A stretch of 64,000 nucleotides of DNA, from NCBI GenBank assembly GCA_949987565.1, contig OX465118.1, positions 9,190,502 through 9,254,501 of the forward strand, in the 5' to 3' direction. The position numbers were made by a program, and so were the translations under genes. The DNA comes from Luidia sarsii. Taxonomy: Eukaryota > Echinodermata > Asteroidea > Paxillosida > Luidiidae. The notes under the pieces are model-generated. The model was not told the DNA's origin and did no database searches. It was given only the letters and a program-made list of their open reading frames with translations. Shown here one piece after another: positions 10,750 to 28,200 of the stretch. Positions within the stretch are counted from its first letter, which is position 1. The number at the start of each line of letters is the position of its first letter.

Positions 10750-12256
10750 ATTTTCGAGGCTAGAATGTTTATTAATCGGACGTAAGTGGTTACTTGGCCT
10801 CTAAAAGGTACATGGGTGGATTACGGTACCGTCTGCAAATGGAGCGGAAACTCTAATGTAAATGATAGTGCACGCAGCGCTCCCTGTTCAGCGGGGCGAA
10901 ACTGAGTAGCTGGGCGGGAGGACGGGCGATATTACCCGGCTGCTCTCCGCTGGGCATTACGGTGCCAACCGCCGCCGTGGCTCATTCGATTAGAATCGAC
11001 GAACACGGCGTTTTTAAGTCCGTTACCGCCCTCTGATTCGCAGGATTCCGAGTATACATCAGTGCCGTATCGATCTGTCAGTACGTAATCTGTGTGTATC
11101 GAACTCTGCCGCTCTCGAGGAGAAGAATTGGGCTTTTGGAAATTTGAAACCAATATGATAAGGGACGGGTGTCCTCTTAATTGGAGCATAGGGCCTAATT
11201 AGAAGGGGGAAACCGAACACGGGTGGCGTTTTACTTAGGCCTATACCGTGTGAGGATGTCTCTGTTTGCAAGAGTTGAGGTTCTTGAATTTGATCCCTTC
11301 AGTTCGTGGTGTAACTCGAGATTCAGATTTCTGAGCGGGTCTGTTTGAAAACCGTGTTTGCTAATGGAGTATACAAGCCTTCTGCCCTGTTTTTTTCTTT
11401 GGTGTAAGGAGAACGACAATAAAACAGGACGCCATCTCCGCACGAATCAATCCCACAGGGGAATCTCAGACATTTCCACGTAAATATTTGAGGGTAGTTG
11501 ACGCGTCTCTATAAAGAGAGCGGCCTCCGTTTCATTGGTCTCAGATTTCAGCATGCACCCAGTTCGTTCAGCTCCCCACCTATAATTGTGTGTGTGACAC
11601 ATAATATTATTACATTGGCTCCTGTTCAACCGTGCTATCATTGGTAAATCAAACACGAAACTCTTGAATCTTTATACCTAACACCTTCGTGTTCTGCACC
11701 AACAATCAGTCCGAGGCGAATGGTCGCGGGGTTGCAAACAAATTAAGCGGCGTAGTCCGCATGTCCGCCCCCCCCAAAAAAAATAAATAATGGCGAACCC
11801 CCGTTCAAAGCCTATAGCTCACGGCTGAAACCGTCGAACAATAATATTTTGCGGGTGCGAGTGCCTAATTGCACTAACCGCTGTATGTCGTATCCCTTCC
11901 TCTCCACCCCCCACCCCACCCCGAAAGGTATTTTTTCATCACTCTCTCACAGAGTGCTGAGAATTTGTCATTTGTGATTAGGCTACAATTCCCGCAAAGC
12001 CTGCTCCAAATTGGGTTTTAACAGCGCCTCAATCTATTGCGCCGACGAATGCCGTCACGCACACAGAACTACATTTAGGCCTATCATAATTTATAGCAAA
12101 TTTATTGCGCCAACAATCGCATATCTAATGTAGACAAATTAACTGCGTCATGTGGCTCTCTCGGCGGCCGAGTAAATAATGAACAAATATAGGCGAAGCG
12201 TCATTCATTCCCGAGCAAATACTGGTTAAACATTTGCAAGAATCGGTGGCCCATAT
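10750..12256. other. Gene-free stretch
   Basis: Several open frames of 60-85 codons between 10930 and 11660 are mutually overlapping and unrecognisable. No promoter or splice structure links them. No known repeat family of this window is seen here. Confidence 0.4.
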
Positions 12257-12505
12257 GTGACCCGGCACAGCATAATGAGGAATAACCCCCACTTTTTGAA
12301 ATTTTGAGATTTTCTAATGATGTGAAAGAGTATACCATTAGCTTTCAAATGATATCAAAATATAATATCCTCTGATACTTTTTCGAAAATCCCAAAAAAA
12401 AGAAAATTGATTTGTGATCGAATTGTGAAGATACTTTAACTTCAGGCGTTGTTTACTCAAAAAGTGTTTTGGTGGGATATTCCTCATGTCGTTGTGCCGG
12501 GTCCA
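12257..12505 (+). mobile_element. GTGACCCGG-family MITE, short form (249 bp)
   Basis: Left end GTGACCCGGCACAGCATAAT, right end GTTGTGCCGGGTCC with the last bases altered. It is flanked by ATAT on both sides if the terminal CAC is read as CCA. Compared with the long form, the middle about 215 bp (the part with CGGCCATTC) is missing, so the short form is an internal-deletion derivative. Confidence 0.85.
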
Positions 12506-12665
12506 ATATGGGGTTTCTATCGCTAGTAACTGGTACGCTAATACGGTACTCAGGGGCAGTGAATTTGAACTGCATGGGGGAAATGGACTTTAGCAGCGCC
12601 CTAACCTCGGCCTCGCAAGAGCCTGAAAAAATATTCCCCCTTTTCAAGGCCTTCCCTCTCGCCCT

Positions 12666-12667
12666 GG

Positions 12668-12749
<82 letters not shown>

Positions 12750-12776
12750 TTCTCTATCTCTCTCTCTCTCTCTCTC
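12666..12776. repeat. (CT)n microsatellite
   Basis: About 110 bases of nearly pure CT dinucleotides with a few TTT interruptions. The frames open through it on both strands are low-complexity by-products. Confidence 0.95.
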
Positions 12777-13235
12777 CCATTTTTTTATTAATTGGAAACG
12801 TTTTCTAGAAGATGGCCTTCCCTGGACGGAGCCAAATACGGGCGAGAGCGAACTCTCTAGATTAATTACATCGGCGGACTGGAACTTCATCTGACAGCCA
12901 GGACGAAAGTGGCTGTGTGTGTGCGTCTGTGGGTGCGTGGGAAGGAGGGGGGGGGGTACGATGTCCCATGAGTGCCATACCCATCACACCAATAAAAGGG
13001 AGGGTACGCCATTTTGCAAAGTGCCCAATTTCCGGACATTCCAATTTTGAGAAATTACTTACTTATCGGAAGTCTGTAATGGTATATCGGGCATTCCGTG
13101 GAATTTTAGCGCTCGAAAATCTGCCGCCGTTTTCGAGACAAGGGAGGAAATTTGTTGAATTACCAACGATCACAAATCACCTTGTTACAATCCTTGTTAC
13201 AAATACCGCTCTCTTTGTCTGAAGAAAATACCATT

Positions 13236-14096
13236 TTGGGCTGTAGGTGGCACCTTTAGGCTATACACGGCACCCTTAGGACATTGATGGCACGTTTAGG
13301 CTAAAGGCGGCACCCTAAGGCTATATAGGCGGCACCCTTAGGTTATATGCGGCACCCTTAGGTTATAGGCGGCACCCTTAGGTTATATGCGGCACCCTTA
13401 GGTTATAGGCGGCACCATTATGCAATTGATGGTACGTTTAGGCTAAAGGTGGCACCCTTAGGCTATAGGTGGTACCCTTATGCTATAGGTGGCACCCTAA
13501 GGCTATAGGCGGCACCCTTAGGCTATAGGCGGCACCCTTAGGACATTGATGGCACCTTTAGGCAATAGGCGGCACCCTTATGCTATAGGCGGCACCCTTA
13601 GGCTATAGGCGGCACCCTTAGGCTATAGGCGGTACCCTTATGCTATAGGCGGTACCCTTATGCTATAGGTGGCACCCTAAGGCTATAGGCGGCACTCTTA
13701 GGACATTGATGGCACCTTTAGGCTAAAGGCGGCACCCTTAGGTTATATGCGGCACCCTTAGGTTATATGCGGCACCCTTAGGTTATAGGCGGCACCATTA
13801 TGCAATTGATGGTACGTTTAGGCTAAAGGTGGCACCCTTAGGCTATAGGCGGTACCCTTATGCTATAGGTGGCACCCTAAGGCTATAGGAGGCACCCTTA
13901 GGACATTGATGGCACCTTGAGGCAATAGGCGGCACCCTTAGGCTATAGGCGGCACCCTTAGGTTATATGCGGCACCCTTAGGTTATAGGCGGCACCATTA
14001 TGCAATTGATGGTACGTTTAGGCACCCTTCTGCTATTGGCGGTACCCTTCTCCTATAGACGGCACCCTAAGGCTATAGGCGGCACCTTTAGGCTAT
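13236..14096. repeat. 20-bp satellite array, about 43 units
   Basis: Tandem copies of a 20-base unit with consensus GGCGGCACCCTTAGGCTATA. Variants include GGTTATATGC, ACATTGATGGCACCTTTAGG and TGCAATTGATGGTACGTTTA. Units stay in 20-base register over most of the array. The distinctive variant pair starting GGCACCATTA occurs at 13411, 13791 and 13991, which are multiples of 20 apart (380 and 200), showing block duplication. No spacers of CRISPR type. Confidence 0.95.
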
Positions 14097-14694
14097 GTGG
14101 TCGAGAATTATCTTTAAATATATTAGATTTGCGTTCAGGTAATTTGAATCAGTAAAAGCAGTTTTCAACATTTTGGTCTGTTACTATTGAAATTGTCTTA
14201 CTTTCGTGCATGTGAACATGAACAGCCTACGGTATTTTATCCTGGCATACCCAAGAAGCACGCGACACTCAAGGGGCACTGTAGGCGGGAATTGGGGCTT
14301 GGCGAATTAGTCTAATGACGGTAAACTCACCCACCCCCGCCAACCTCCTCTTCCTCCTTGTCCATATTTACCGGGCAAATCGCGCCAAAGTAGTGGAGAC
14401 ATCCATCGAATTGGTGAACCCCTAAAAGACAATCCGTCGGTGAGTAATTGCTTCGATCTCGCTAATTGGCAGACGCTAGATACTTTGGGATTGGACACGC
14501 TTGCTCACTTATACCTGGAGTGCGTTAAAGTGCTAATAAATTGGCTGTGTAGGGGAAGTGCTAGATGGAAGATCGGCCGCTGGGTGTCAACCAGTCTGTC
14601 GTCCGTGCTGTGCGATTCTAAACTTTAGGGGCCAGACTCAAATGACTTTGTCTAATCGAATCGTGAAGTGCTCTGGAGATTAATGGTTGGCTGG
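14097..14694. other. Gene-free spacer between two tandem arrays
   Basis: No recognisable coding region. Short frames near 14307-14628 on both strands overlap and carry no domain. Confidence 0.4.
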
Positions 14695-15577
14695 AGTGTT
14701 TGCTTGTTTGTTTGCCTGCCTGCCTGACCTACCTGCCTGGCCTGGCCTGGCCGCCCGCCTGCCTGCCTGACCTACCTGCCTGCCTGGCCTGGCCACACGC
14801 CTGCCTGCCTGCCTGGCTGGCCACGCCTGGCTGCCCGCCCGCCTGCCTGGCTGCCTGGCCTGGCCGCCCTCCTGCCTTACCTACCTGCCTGGCCTGGCCT
14901 GGCCGCCCGCCTGCCTGACCTACCTACCTGCCTGGCCTGGCCGCCCGCCCGCCTGCCTGCCTGACCTACCTGCCTGGCCTGGCTGCCCGCCCGCCTGCCT
15001 GACCTACCTGCCTGGCCTGGCCTGGCCGCCCGCCTGCATACCTGACCTGCCTGCCTGGCCTGACCTACCTGCCTGGCCGCCCGCCTGCCTGCCTGACCTA
15101 CCTGCCTGCCTGGCCGCCCGCCTGCCTGCCTGACCTACCTGCCTGGCCTGGCCGCACGCCTGCCTGACCTACCTGCCTGCCTGGCCGCCCGCCTGCCTGC
15201 CTGACCTACCTGCCTGGCCGCACGCCTGGCCGCACGCCTGCCTGACCTACCTGCCTGGCCTGGCCTGGCCGCACGCCTGCCTGACCTACTTGCCTGCCTG
15301 GCCGCCCGCCTGCCTGACCTACCTGACTGCCTGGCCGCCCGCCTGCCTGACCTACCTGCCTGCCTGGCCGCACGCCTGCCTGACCTACCTGCCTGCCTGG
15401 CCGCCCACCTGCCTGACCTACCTGCCCTGCCCTGACTGCCTGCCTGCCCTGCCCTGCCCTGCCTGCCTGCCCTGCCCTGCCTGCCTGCCTTGCCCTGCCT
15501 GCCTGCCTGCCCGGCCTGCCCTGCCCTGCCTGCCCGGCCTGCCCTGCCTGCCTGCCTGCCCTGCCTGCCTGCCTGCC

Positions 15578-15611
<34 letters not shown>

Positions 15612-15690
15612 CGCCCTGCATGCCTGCCTACCTGCCTGCCAGCCCTACCCGTCTGCCTGCCAGCCCTGCCCGCCAGGCCTGCCTGCCTTT
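14695..15690. repeat. CCTG-based minisatellite (two subarrays)
   Basis: From 14700 to about 15420 the unit is roughly 30-40 bases, built of CCTGCCTGACCTACCTGCC plus TGGCCTGGCCGCCCG in varying combinations. From about 15420 to 15650 it changes to CCCTGCCTGCCTG words. CCTG tetramers dominate throughout. All three frames are open on parts of both strands because the repeat lacks stops; the predicted proteins (Pro/Leu/Cys-rich) are not credible genes. Confidence 0.95.
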
Positions 15691-15961
15691 TATGGTCTAG
15701 GTCTCAAACTGTTGTGTCTCGACTTTATTTAGGTACCAAGTAGGTAGTTGCCGTTAGAAAAAACACAAACTACATAAGCATCAACACTTCAAGAGATGTT
15801 TGGTATAATCATCAACTTTATTAGAAGAAAACGCTAAGAATGAATGTACATGTATTGTTGTTTTTTCTTCTGTCATTAGTACCTCCATTCCTTGATTTAA
15901 CACATAAATAAGGACTGCATGGGACTTGGTATCACAGACACAGGAAATAGCAAAGCGGCCT

Positions 15962-16209
15962 GGGGCCAATTTCATAGAGCCGCTTAAGCACCAAAATTTC
16001 CTTAAGCATGAAAAAATCGTCCTCAAAAGAACCGGGTTGCCAGGCAAACTTCCACTTGTATTTCATTTGAAGCAACCAATATTAGAATACGAGTCAAGTA
16101 CATGTACAGGAAGCAGAAATATGGCTGGCAATCACATTTTAACCCGGGACGAAATTTTCGGGCTCAGCAGATTTGCATGCTTAAGCAGCTCTATGAAATT
16201 GGGCCCTGG
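15962..16209. mobile_element. MITE-like element, GGGGCCAATTTCATAGAGC family
   Basis: Left end GGGGCCAATTTCATAGAGCC then GCTTAAGCACCAAAATTT; right end TGCTTAAGCAGCTCTATGAA then ATTGGGCCC. About 250 bp and non-coding. Related ends occur near 22400-22445, 58386-58445 and 59015-59047. Confidence 0.75.
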
Positions 16210-16221
16210 TTAGATGAGTGT

Positions 16222-16490
16222 GTTTAACTCATAGAGCTCTATAAATAAACTAGAGTGCGCACTCATCACGTCACCTGTACCGAGAGGGCAAAACTAGACG
16301 CGACACGACGAAGACTCCACACAAAATAATTATTACGTGTGATTGCCACTTACATCCAGGCACTTCGAGCTGAAGTTGCCCTCTTTGGTAATGGCGGATG
16401 CGTGTCCATGTCGGCACACGTTTGTACCAGACGCTGATAGGATAGGATATTGCGCACTCTAGTCTATTCATAGAGCTCTATGGTTTAACT
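16222..16490. mobile_element. hAT-like MITE with exact 8-bp target-site duplication
   Basis: Element 16230-16482 has the left end CATAGAGCTCTATAAATAAA and right end ATTCATAGAGCTCTATG; just inside lie CTAGAGTGCGCA and its inverse TGCGCACTCTAG. It is bounded by GTTTAACT at 16222-16229 and 16483-16490, a perfect 8-bp duplication. CA...TG termini with 8-bp duplications are characteristic of hAT transposons. No transposase, so it is a non-autonomous derivative. Confidence 0.8.
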
Positions 16491-17649
16491 CTATACATGT
16501 ATCTGCAGGCTGTGTGAGCACTGCTGCAATGTTAGCATCTACAACGCATTCTGCAGAAATACTTGAGCTGCGCTTTGGCTTACGTTACGGCCATGGCTAT
16601 GGATGCGGCTGCGGCTATTGGCTGAGTATGGCACAGGAAGCTATGGCAGTCGGCTGCGGCCGCCAGCGTCGGCGGAGTCGTGCGCAAGCTGAAGCCTCCT
16701 GGAGATTCTCAGGTTACCGACTGCCGGGATGGTCGTGCCCTTGAGACACGGGCATCCTTCTTCAGGATGTCTCAGACACAGTGGAGGTCCACCACCAAAG
16801 CTCGCCGTGTCTTGAAGGCACTCGACTCACGCTTCTTAGGACAGCTGCATCTGAGAGCATAAAACTCCCGTGAAAGTCGTGGACTAGCACAGGCTACGAG
16901 TCTCTGAGAGACCAGCATCATTCTCCGTGGCGATCCATCTCAGACAAGAGGGTCCTTCCCTCTGAGCCTCTTTAAGACACCAGGGCTGGATTTCACAAAG
17001 CCTTACGATGCATCGTAACTCAACTTACGATGGATAACCCATTGTAAGTTGGTTAAGCCTTATGCATTCTGTGCACTGCTCATCGTCTTGCAATTGATCG
17101 TAAGTTACGACGAGTTTGGTGAAATCGACCCCAGGATCGTCTACCGGAAGGTCATCCGCATCTCCGAGAGTCAACCCCCCAAAGCATCGAGTGCAGGAGA
17201 CCCGAGGACCATCCGGGACGGCTGGTTCTGCCGCGACACCGCGTGGTGCTGATGAGGACCGATGGACTCATCCGTCCTCTTCAGAACACCGCACTCTCAC
17301 AAAAGAGTTTTTCTAACACGGTCTCACCGCAAAAGCCAACCTTCGACTTGCTGCCTCCACCACAAATAGCCTTGGTATCAAGGAAACAGAGCGTCTCTGA
17401 GAAACCTCGAAGAGAGGAATTCCAGAGAGGAATTCCCTCCTTCCAATTTTGTCCCTAAGCCGGCTTTTCTTCCCCCCCCTCCCCCAGCAAAAAAAATTAC
17501 ATCGGTATCTACAATCCTTCCCCCTCCGTCTCCCGATGTGATGACACCTGGATTCCTAAGACGTTGGCATCGACTCCCCTGCCCTACCCCTTCTCCCCCC
17601 CACCACCCCCCTCAACCATTCCCCCCCCCACCACCCCCCCTTCAACCAT
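16483..17649. other. 3' flank of COPS4 with duplicated segments
   Basis: No gene recognised. Bases 16568-16660 and 17880-17960 share words such as GGCTGAGTATGGCACAGGAA and GGCCA(T/C)GGCTAT, a dispersed direct duplication of about 80 bases; the second copy lies in COPS4's last intron. Bases 16987-17132 are a foldback element. The COPS4 3' UTR should begin just left of 17650 on the minus strand; no clear AATAAA was identified. Confidence 0.4.
16987..17132. mobile_element. Short foldback MITE, TTTCACAAAGC / TTACGATG family, copy 1
   Basis: The element reads from GGATTTCACAAAGCCTTACG through AACTCAACTTACGATGGATA to TTGGTGAAATCGACCCC. Ends are inverted and the centre is palindromic (AACTTACGATGG and its inverse). 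Other copies: 42084-42232, 53672-53800, 57036-57172, 59793-59943. Confidence 0.7.
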
Positions 17650-24098
<6,449 letters not shown>

Positions 24099-24102
24099 CT
24101 TG

Positions 24103-25116
24103 AATTGGTCAATATTTTTCATTTTCAATATTCATCTCTTAAGATACATTTTAGTACAGTTTTAATCCGATATGATTCAAAAATAAAAATCACAGGGGAG
24201 AAGTAGTTTCATATATATCAAACTTTTATAATCTATAATAATTATTAAGAGGTGTTACAAAAGCAATATTAAACTTAATTTGGAAAGAGGGTGACCTTTG
24301 ACATCTTGCCAGAAAATTAGTGATTATTATGGGATGTTCAATTTACGTGTAAGGCTCGGGCGCGTGATTTTGAACAAATAAATGTCATGGCAATCTTCAC
24401 ATTTGGTAAGATTTCTCTCGTATTTTTAGCAGATTTCACAAACCGAGGAGCATCGGTGCGTCGCAAGTAAAGTCAGGTCTCGATGTGTCTGGCATTGTAT
24501 CGACTGCTCTGCTCAAAATGAGACTTTTTGGCGTCGATTTGTGTACCGTCTTGTACGTGTTGATATCCGTATCCGTACGCAGAACCGGCATACAGATTTC
24601 AACGTGATTAATTTGTACAAGACTACTTCGCCACATTGTATGTCATTGGATTGCCAATGCAATTTGAGACATTTCATTAATTTACCTGTAGCAGGTGTTT
24701 TTATAACTCCTGCCTGTGGTTCAATTTTGTGAACTAAGCTCAGAGAACTTAGATTTATATTAGAAATAGAATAAGATTAATTCATTTTTGAACAGACTGA
24801 GTCTGAGAAAATGGTATTGGAAAACTTCCTTCACGCAAATGTGATTGTGAAATGAATTTATGCACGTTGTACGGAGGCAATAGATGACTAATTCTAATTC
24901 TTATTATCTGAAATATTTTGTGCCTTCTTTATAATTTGACAGTATTTCAAACTTGGACTTGGACTTGGAGTGTTTTCACATTTTCAGGGTTTAAATTAAC
25001 ACTTGCGTTAAATGAATGTATCAAAATGAGTTTGTGTGCATATTTCTGCAACTATTGAACTAATTGCAAGTCAAGAATTTCATTGTGTGTTTGTATTTTC
25101 CCCTTTCTACGCACAG
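24103..25116. promoter_or_regulatory. Shared divergent promoter region of COPS4 and LIN54
   Basis: About 1.0 kb separates the COPS4 start from the splice acceptor of the first LIN54 coding exon. It is AT-rich, with a small GC-richer patch at about 24350-24600. A LIN54 5'-UTR exon probably ends near 24466 (CGTCGCAAGTAAAG, a donor-like site) or further right. No TATA box is convincing, as expected for broadly expressed genes. Confidence 0.55.
24360..24374 (+). promoter_or_regulatory. CDE/CHR-like tandem element upstream of LIN54
   Basis: GCGCG (24360-24364), a 4-base spacer TGAT and TTTGAA (24369-24374) match the arrangement of CDE-CHR sites bound by DREAM/MuvB, in which LIN54 itself contacts the CHR TTTGAA. 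It lies upstream of the first LIN54 coding exon. The motif is short, and GCGCGTGATTTT also occurs at about 58143, so chance is possible. Confidence 0.35.
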
Positions 25117-25201
25117 CGACTCGTGAAGGATTCTGATTTTCTGAATTCAGCAGACTAAAGCAGCTCACACAAAGCATTATAAGTAGAAGGGTCATCGGAC
25201 C

Positions 25202-28200
25202 ATGGCCTCATCCGGGTCGCAGACAAGGAGCAGCACGGCCAAGGCGAGATCAGAGGCGGCCAAGAGCGGCAAGACGGACCCAGTGGCCGTCATCCAAGCG
25301 GAGCTGGATAATCTCATCGCCAAGTCCGGCAGCGAGACGGTGACGCTGTCTGCTGTCCCCAACACGGGCAAGTCCACGATGGCGCTGATCACCGCGGTGA
25401 GCGAGAGCTCCGTCTCCGTCTGCAGCCCGGCAATGGACGCCCTGGTGTCGAGCGGCAACACCAACCAGGTCATCACGCTCCCGCCCGGCTCGCCGGCCGG
25501 CAAGACCATACAGAGCATCGTCAAGCGGAGCCTGCCCTCGGCGACCACCTCGGGCCAGGTGGTGACCAAGGTCATCATCACCCGCAACCCGACCACCAAG
25601 CAGCCCGTCTCCACCATGGCCGGCCTGACCACGGCCACCGTCACCATGATGACCCCGGGCCACGCCCAGGCCGGCATCGCCGGGCGTCGGCCGCTGGCCC
25701 CCGGCGGCTCCCCGCTCAAGTTCGTCCCCATTGCCCAGCAAGGGGCGGAGGCGGGGCAGCCGGGCGTGGTCATGCCCAAGGGCGTGGTCATCACCACGTC
25801 GCCGGCCAAGGCGGGCGTGGCCAAAGTGGCCATTCCGGCCATGAAGAGCCCCAACAAAGTTGTGGCGAGCCTGACGCCAAAGAAGATAGCCCCCGCCCCT
25901 CAGACTATCATCGTCAAGTCCACAGCAGGGCCGTTGGCTCAGCAAGGAGGGGAGATCTCACTCACAGCAGTTTCAGGAGTAAAGGCAGTTGCTATGGCAA
26001 ATCCGTCTGTAAGTATACAACCCTCCCAACCCAACCCCTCCCCTTTACATTGGATTCCTAGCAAGACCTTTCAAGCAGTTTCTACCTTTGAATCCCTTAT
26101 TGCATTGAAAACAACTTTTAACCATTTTTAATACTTGCTACTAACCAGAACACCAGATGAATCGTAAATTCTGGCATTTCAATTTTTTTTTAATTAAAAG
26201 TATTACAAATATGTTGCTGAATGAAAATTGAACAAAAATGTGCAAGTCTTAGGAGCAAAGAGATCCCGCACATTCGACCCTAGCAGGACTATTCTCAAAG
26301 ACAGATAGCTCTGCCATTATCAAAGAAATGTTTGTTTATGTTCTGCTCGGTTTTTTTTTTAATTGGTAATCTGCCTCTTACTTCCCCGCCCACAGTCATC
26401 GAACGTTCAGCAGCCCAAGCCGATTCAGATCAAGCCGGCCCTGCAGGCAGCCGGCAAACAGACGACCGTGGTCAATGTGGCACCGGCGACCACCAAGGTC
26501 GCTGCCAAGCCTGTCATACCGGCGGCAGTGGCGGCGGTGCAAGTGCCAGCAGTGGCCACAGCGGCTGCTGCAGCGGTGGCAGCGACAACGGTCCATTCTG
26601 TGCAGGTGCCCGGCTCCAAGTTCTCCTATGTGCGCTTGGTGACAGTCACCGCGTCCAGTGCAGCCAGCACCCAGAGTAAGATCCGTCGAAATACTGCCAC
26701 TCCAGAGTTGCTGAGGCCCCCCCCCCCAAAAAAAAAACAATTCTGCTTCCGATTACATTGCATTTCAAAATAGGGTAGGTAGGTCGGGATTTTTTTTGGG
26801 GGGCCATTTTTGTGTGTGTGCACAATCATATGGAGACATCTGCTGATCTGCTTCTCCCTAAGATAACCTAAAACCGGTCTCCAAAACGCCACAACCATTG
26901 TTCGCTTTCTGTGTTTACAAATATCACCATAATGCCAGGCAAACAAGAACAAAAATGCACAACATTTTGTCAAAGTTCTCTTTTCCAACCGTTGATTCCA
27001 TTGTGTGAGGATTGATGCAATTCAAATTTTCTTGGAATTTTTTTGGTATCAGCCTGGAAGCGCCCTTTATTCTAACCAGCAGATTGGCTTTCATCATTTT
27101 TTTTCTATGGAATCAATAGAGATGAAATTTGCAACAACTTTCTTTTGGATTTTGCTTGTTGGATTTTTCTTGTACAGCCAAACCGGCCATCACCACAGCC
27201 AAGGTAATCGCGCCAGCCGCAACCACTGCACATGCATCAGTCCGCACGGTGACCTCTGCGAACCCTGTCAAGGCTAACGTTCCCATTGCCCCAGCCCAGG
27301 TAACTAGTCACGTTCGCCATCTCTCCCGCCCCCACATTCTCGAGTCGATTCCACTTTTCTTGGGTCGTAGTCATGTTGGGCATTACAGGACAATTGCATT
27401 GATGTAAGACTCCCGGAAATTTCTGGATGTCCGGAAATGGCGTGTTTTTTATTGGCTTTTCCGTCTCATTTTTCTATTCATTTATTTTTTATTTATTTAT
27501 TTATTGTTTTTTTCCATCATTTCTTAAAATGTCATATGATGTACAAAAAATACATTCTGCTTACTGCTTACGTTGACCAATAGTAAACTAATTGCACTAT
27601 TTTTGAGGACTTTGTGTTTGTATCCAACTGGGAAGTATCAAGTTGTTTCTGCCTTTGAGGAAGGCCCCGGTAGGATGGGGTTTCAAGTCCTCCGATCGTT
27701 TGAGATTTGTCATTTGATACTGTGGAGAGTCACACAACCCCTCATTTAAACACGCTTGCGGCAGGGCCCACGCATGAGCACCAGCCAGGCGGCAGCGGCG
27801 GGCGTGATGGGCGGCGCCCAGAACCGCATGATCATGCCGGCCAACACCCAGCTGAAGATCGTCAACCCGCTGACGGGCGAGACCAAGTTTGCCAACTTCC
27901 CGCCGGGCACCACCCTCCTCACTCCCACCGGCAACATCATGCAGAGCTTTGCCATGATGCCTATGGTCCAACAGGTGATGCCTCCTCCCTTCTCGGTCCC
28001 TCTGTCTCTGTCTCTGTCTGTGTGCTATGTCTCTCTCTTTGTCAGTCTGTCTAGCTCTGTCTCTGTAATATGTATGTCTGTCTCTGTCTCTGTCTCTACA
28101 TGTGTCTTTTTCAGTCTGTCTCTCTCTGTTCCTCTGTCTCTGTCTCTGTCTGTCTCTGTCTGTCTCTGTCTGTCTCTGTCTCTGTATGTGTCTCTATCAG

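Noticed and set aside
12453..12894. Frames of 140-145 codons on both strands
   Set aside because: They cross the CT microsatellite and a MITE end; low complexity.
13236..14096. CRISPR-like array
   Set aside because: Direct tandem 20-mers with no unique spacers in a eukaryotic genome; it is a satellite.
14700..15732. Cysteine/proline/leucine-rich open frames in the CCTG array
   Set aside because: Stop-free repeat on both strands; no start context, no non-repeat coding portion.
17240..17300. Hammerhead-ribozyme-like CTGATGAG with a following stem
   Set aside because: The CUGAUGA box is followed by a stem-like stretch, but no GAAA box or NUH cleavage arm is present on either strand.
25192..25945. 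Minus-strand frames opposite LIN54 exon 1
   Set aside because: By-products of the GC-rich, Ala/Thr/Val-rich exon; splice structure and human similarity support the plus strand only.
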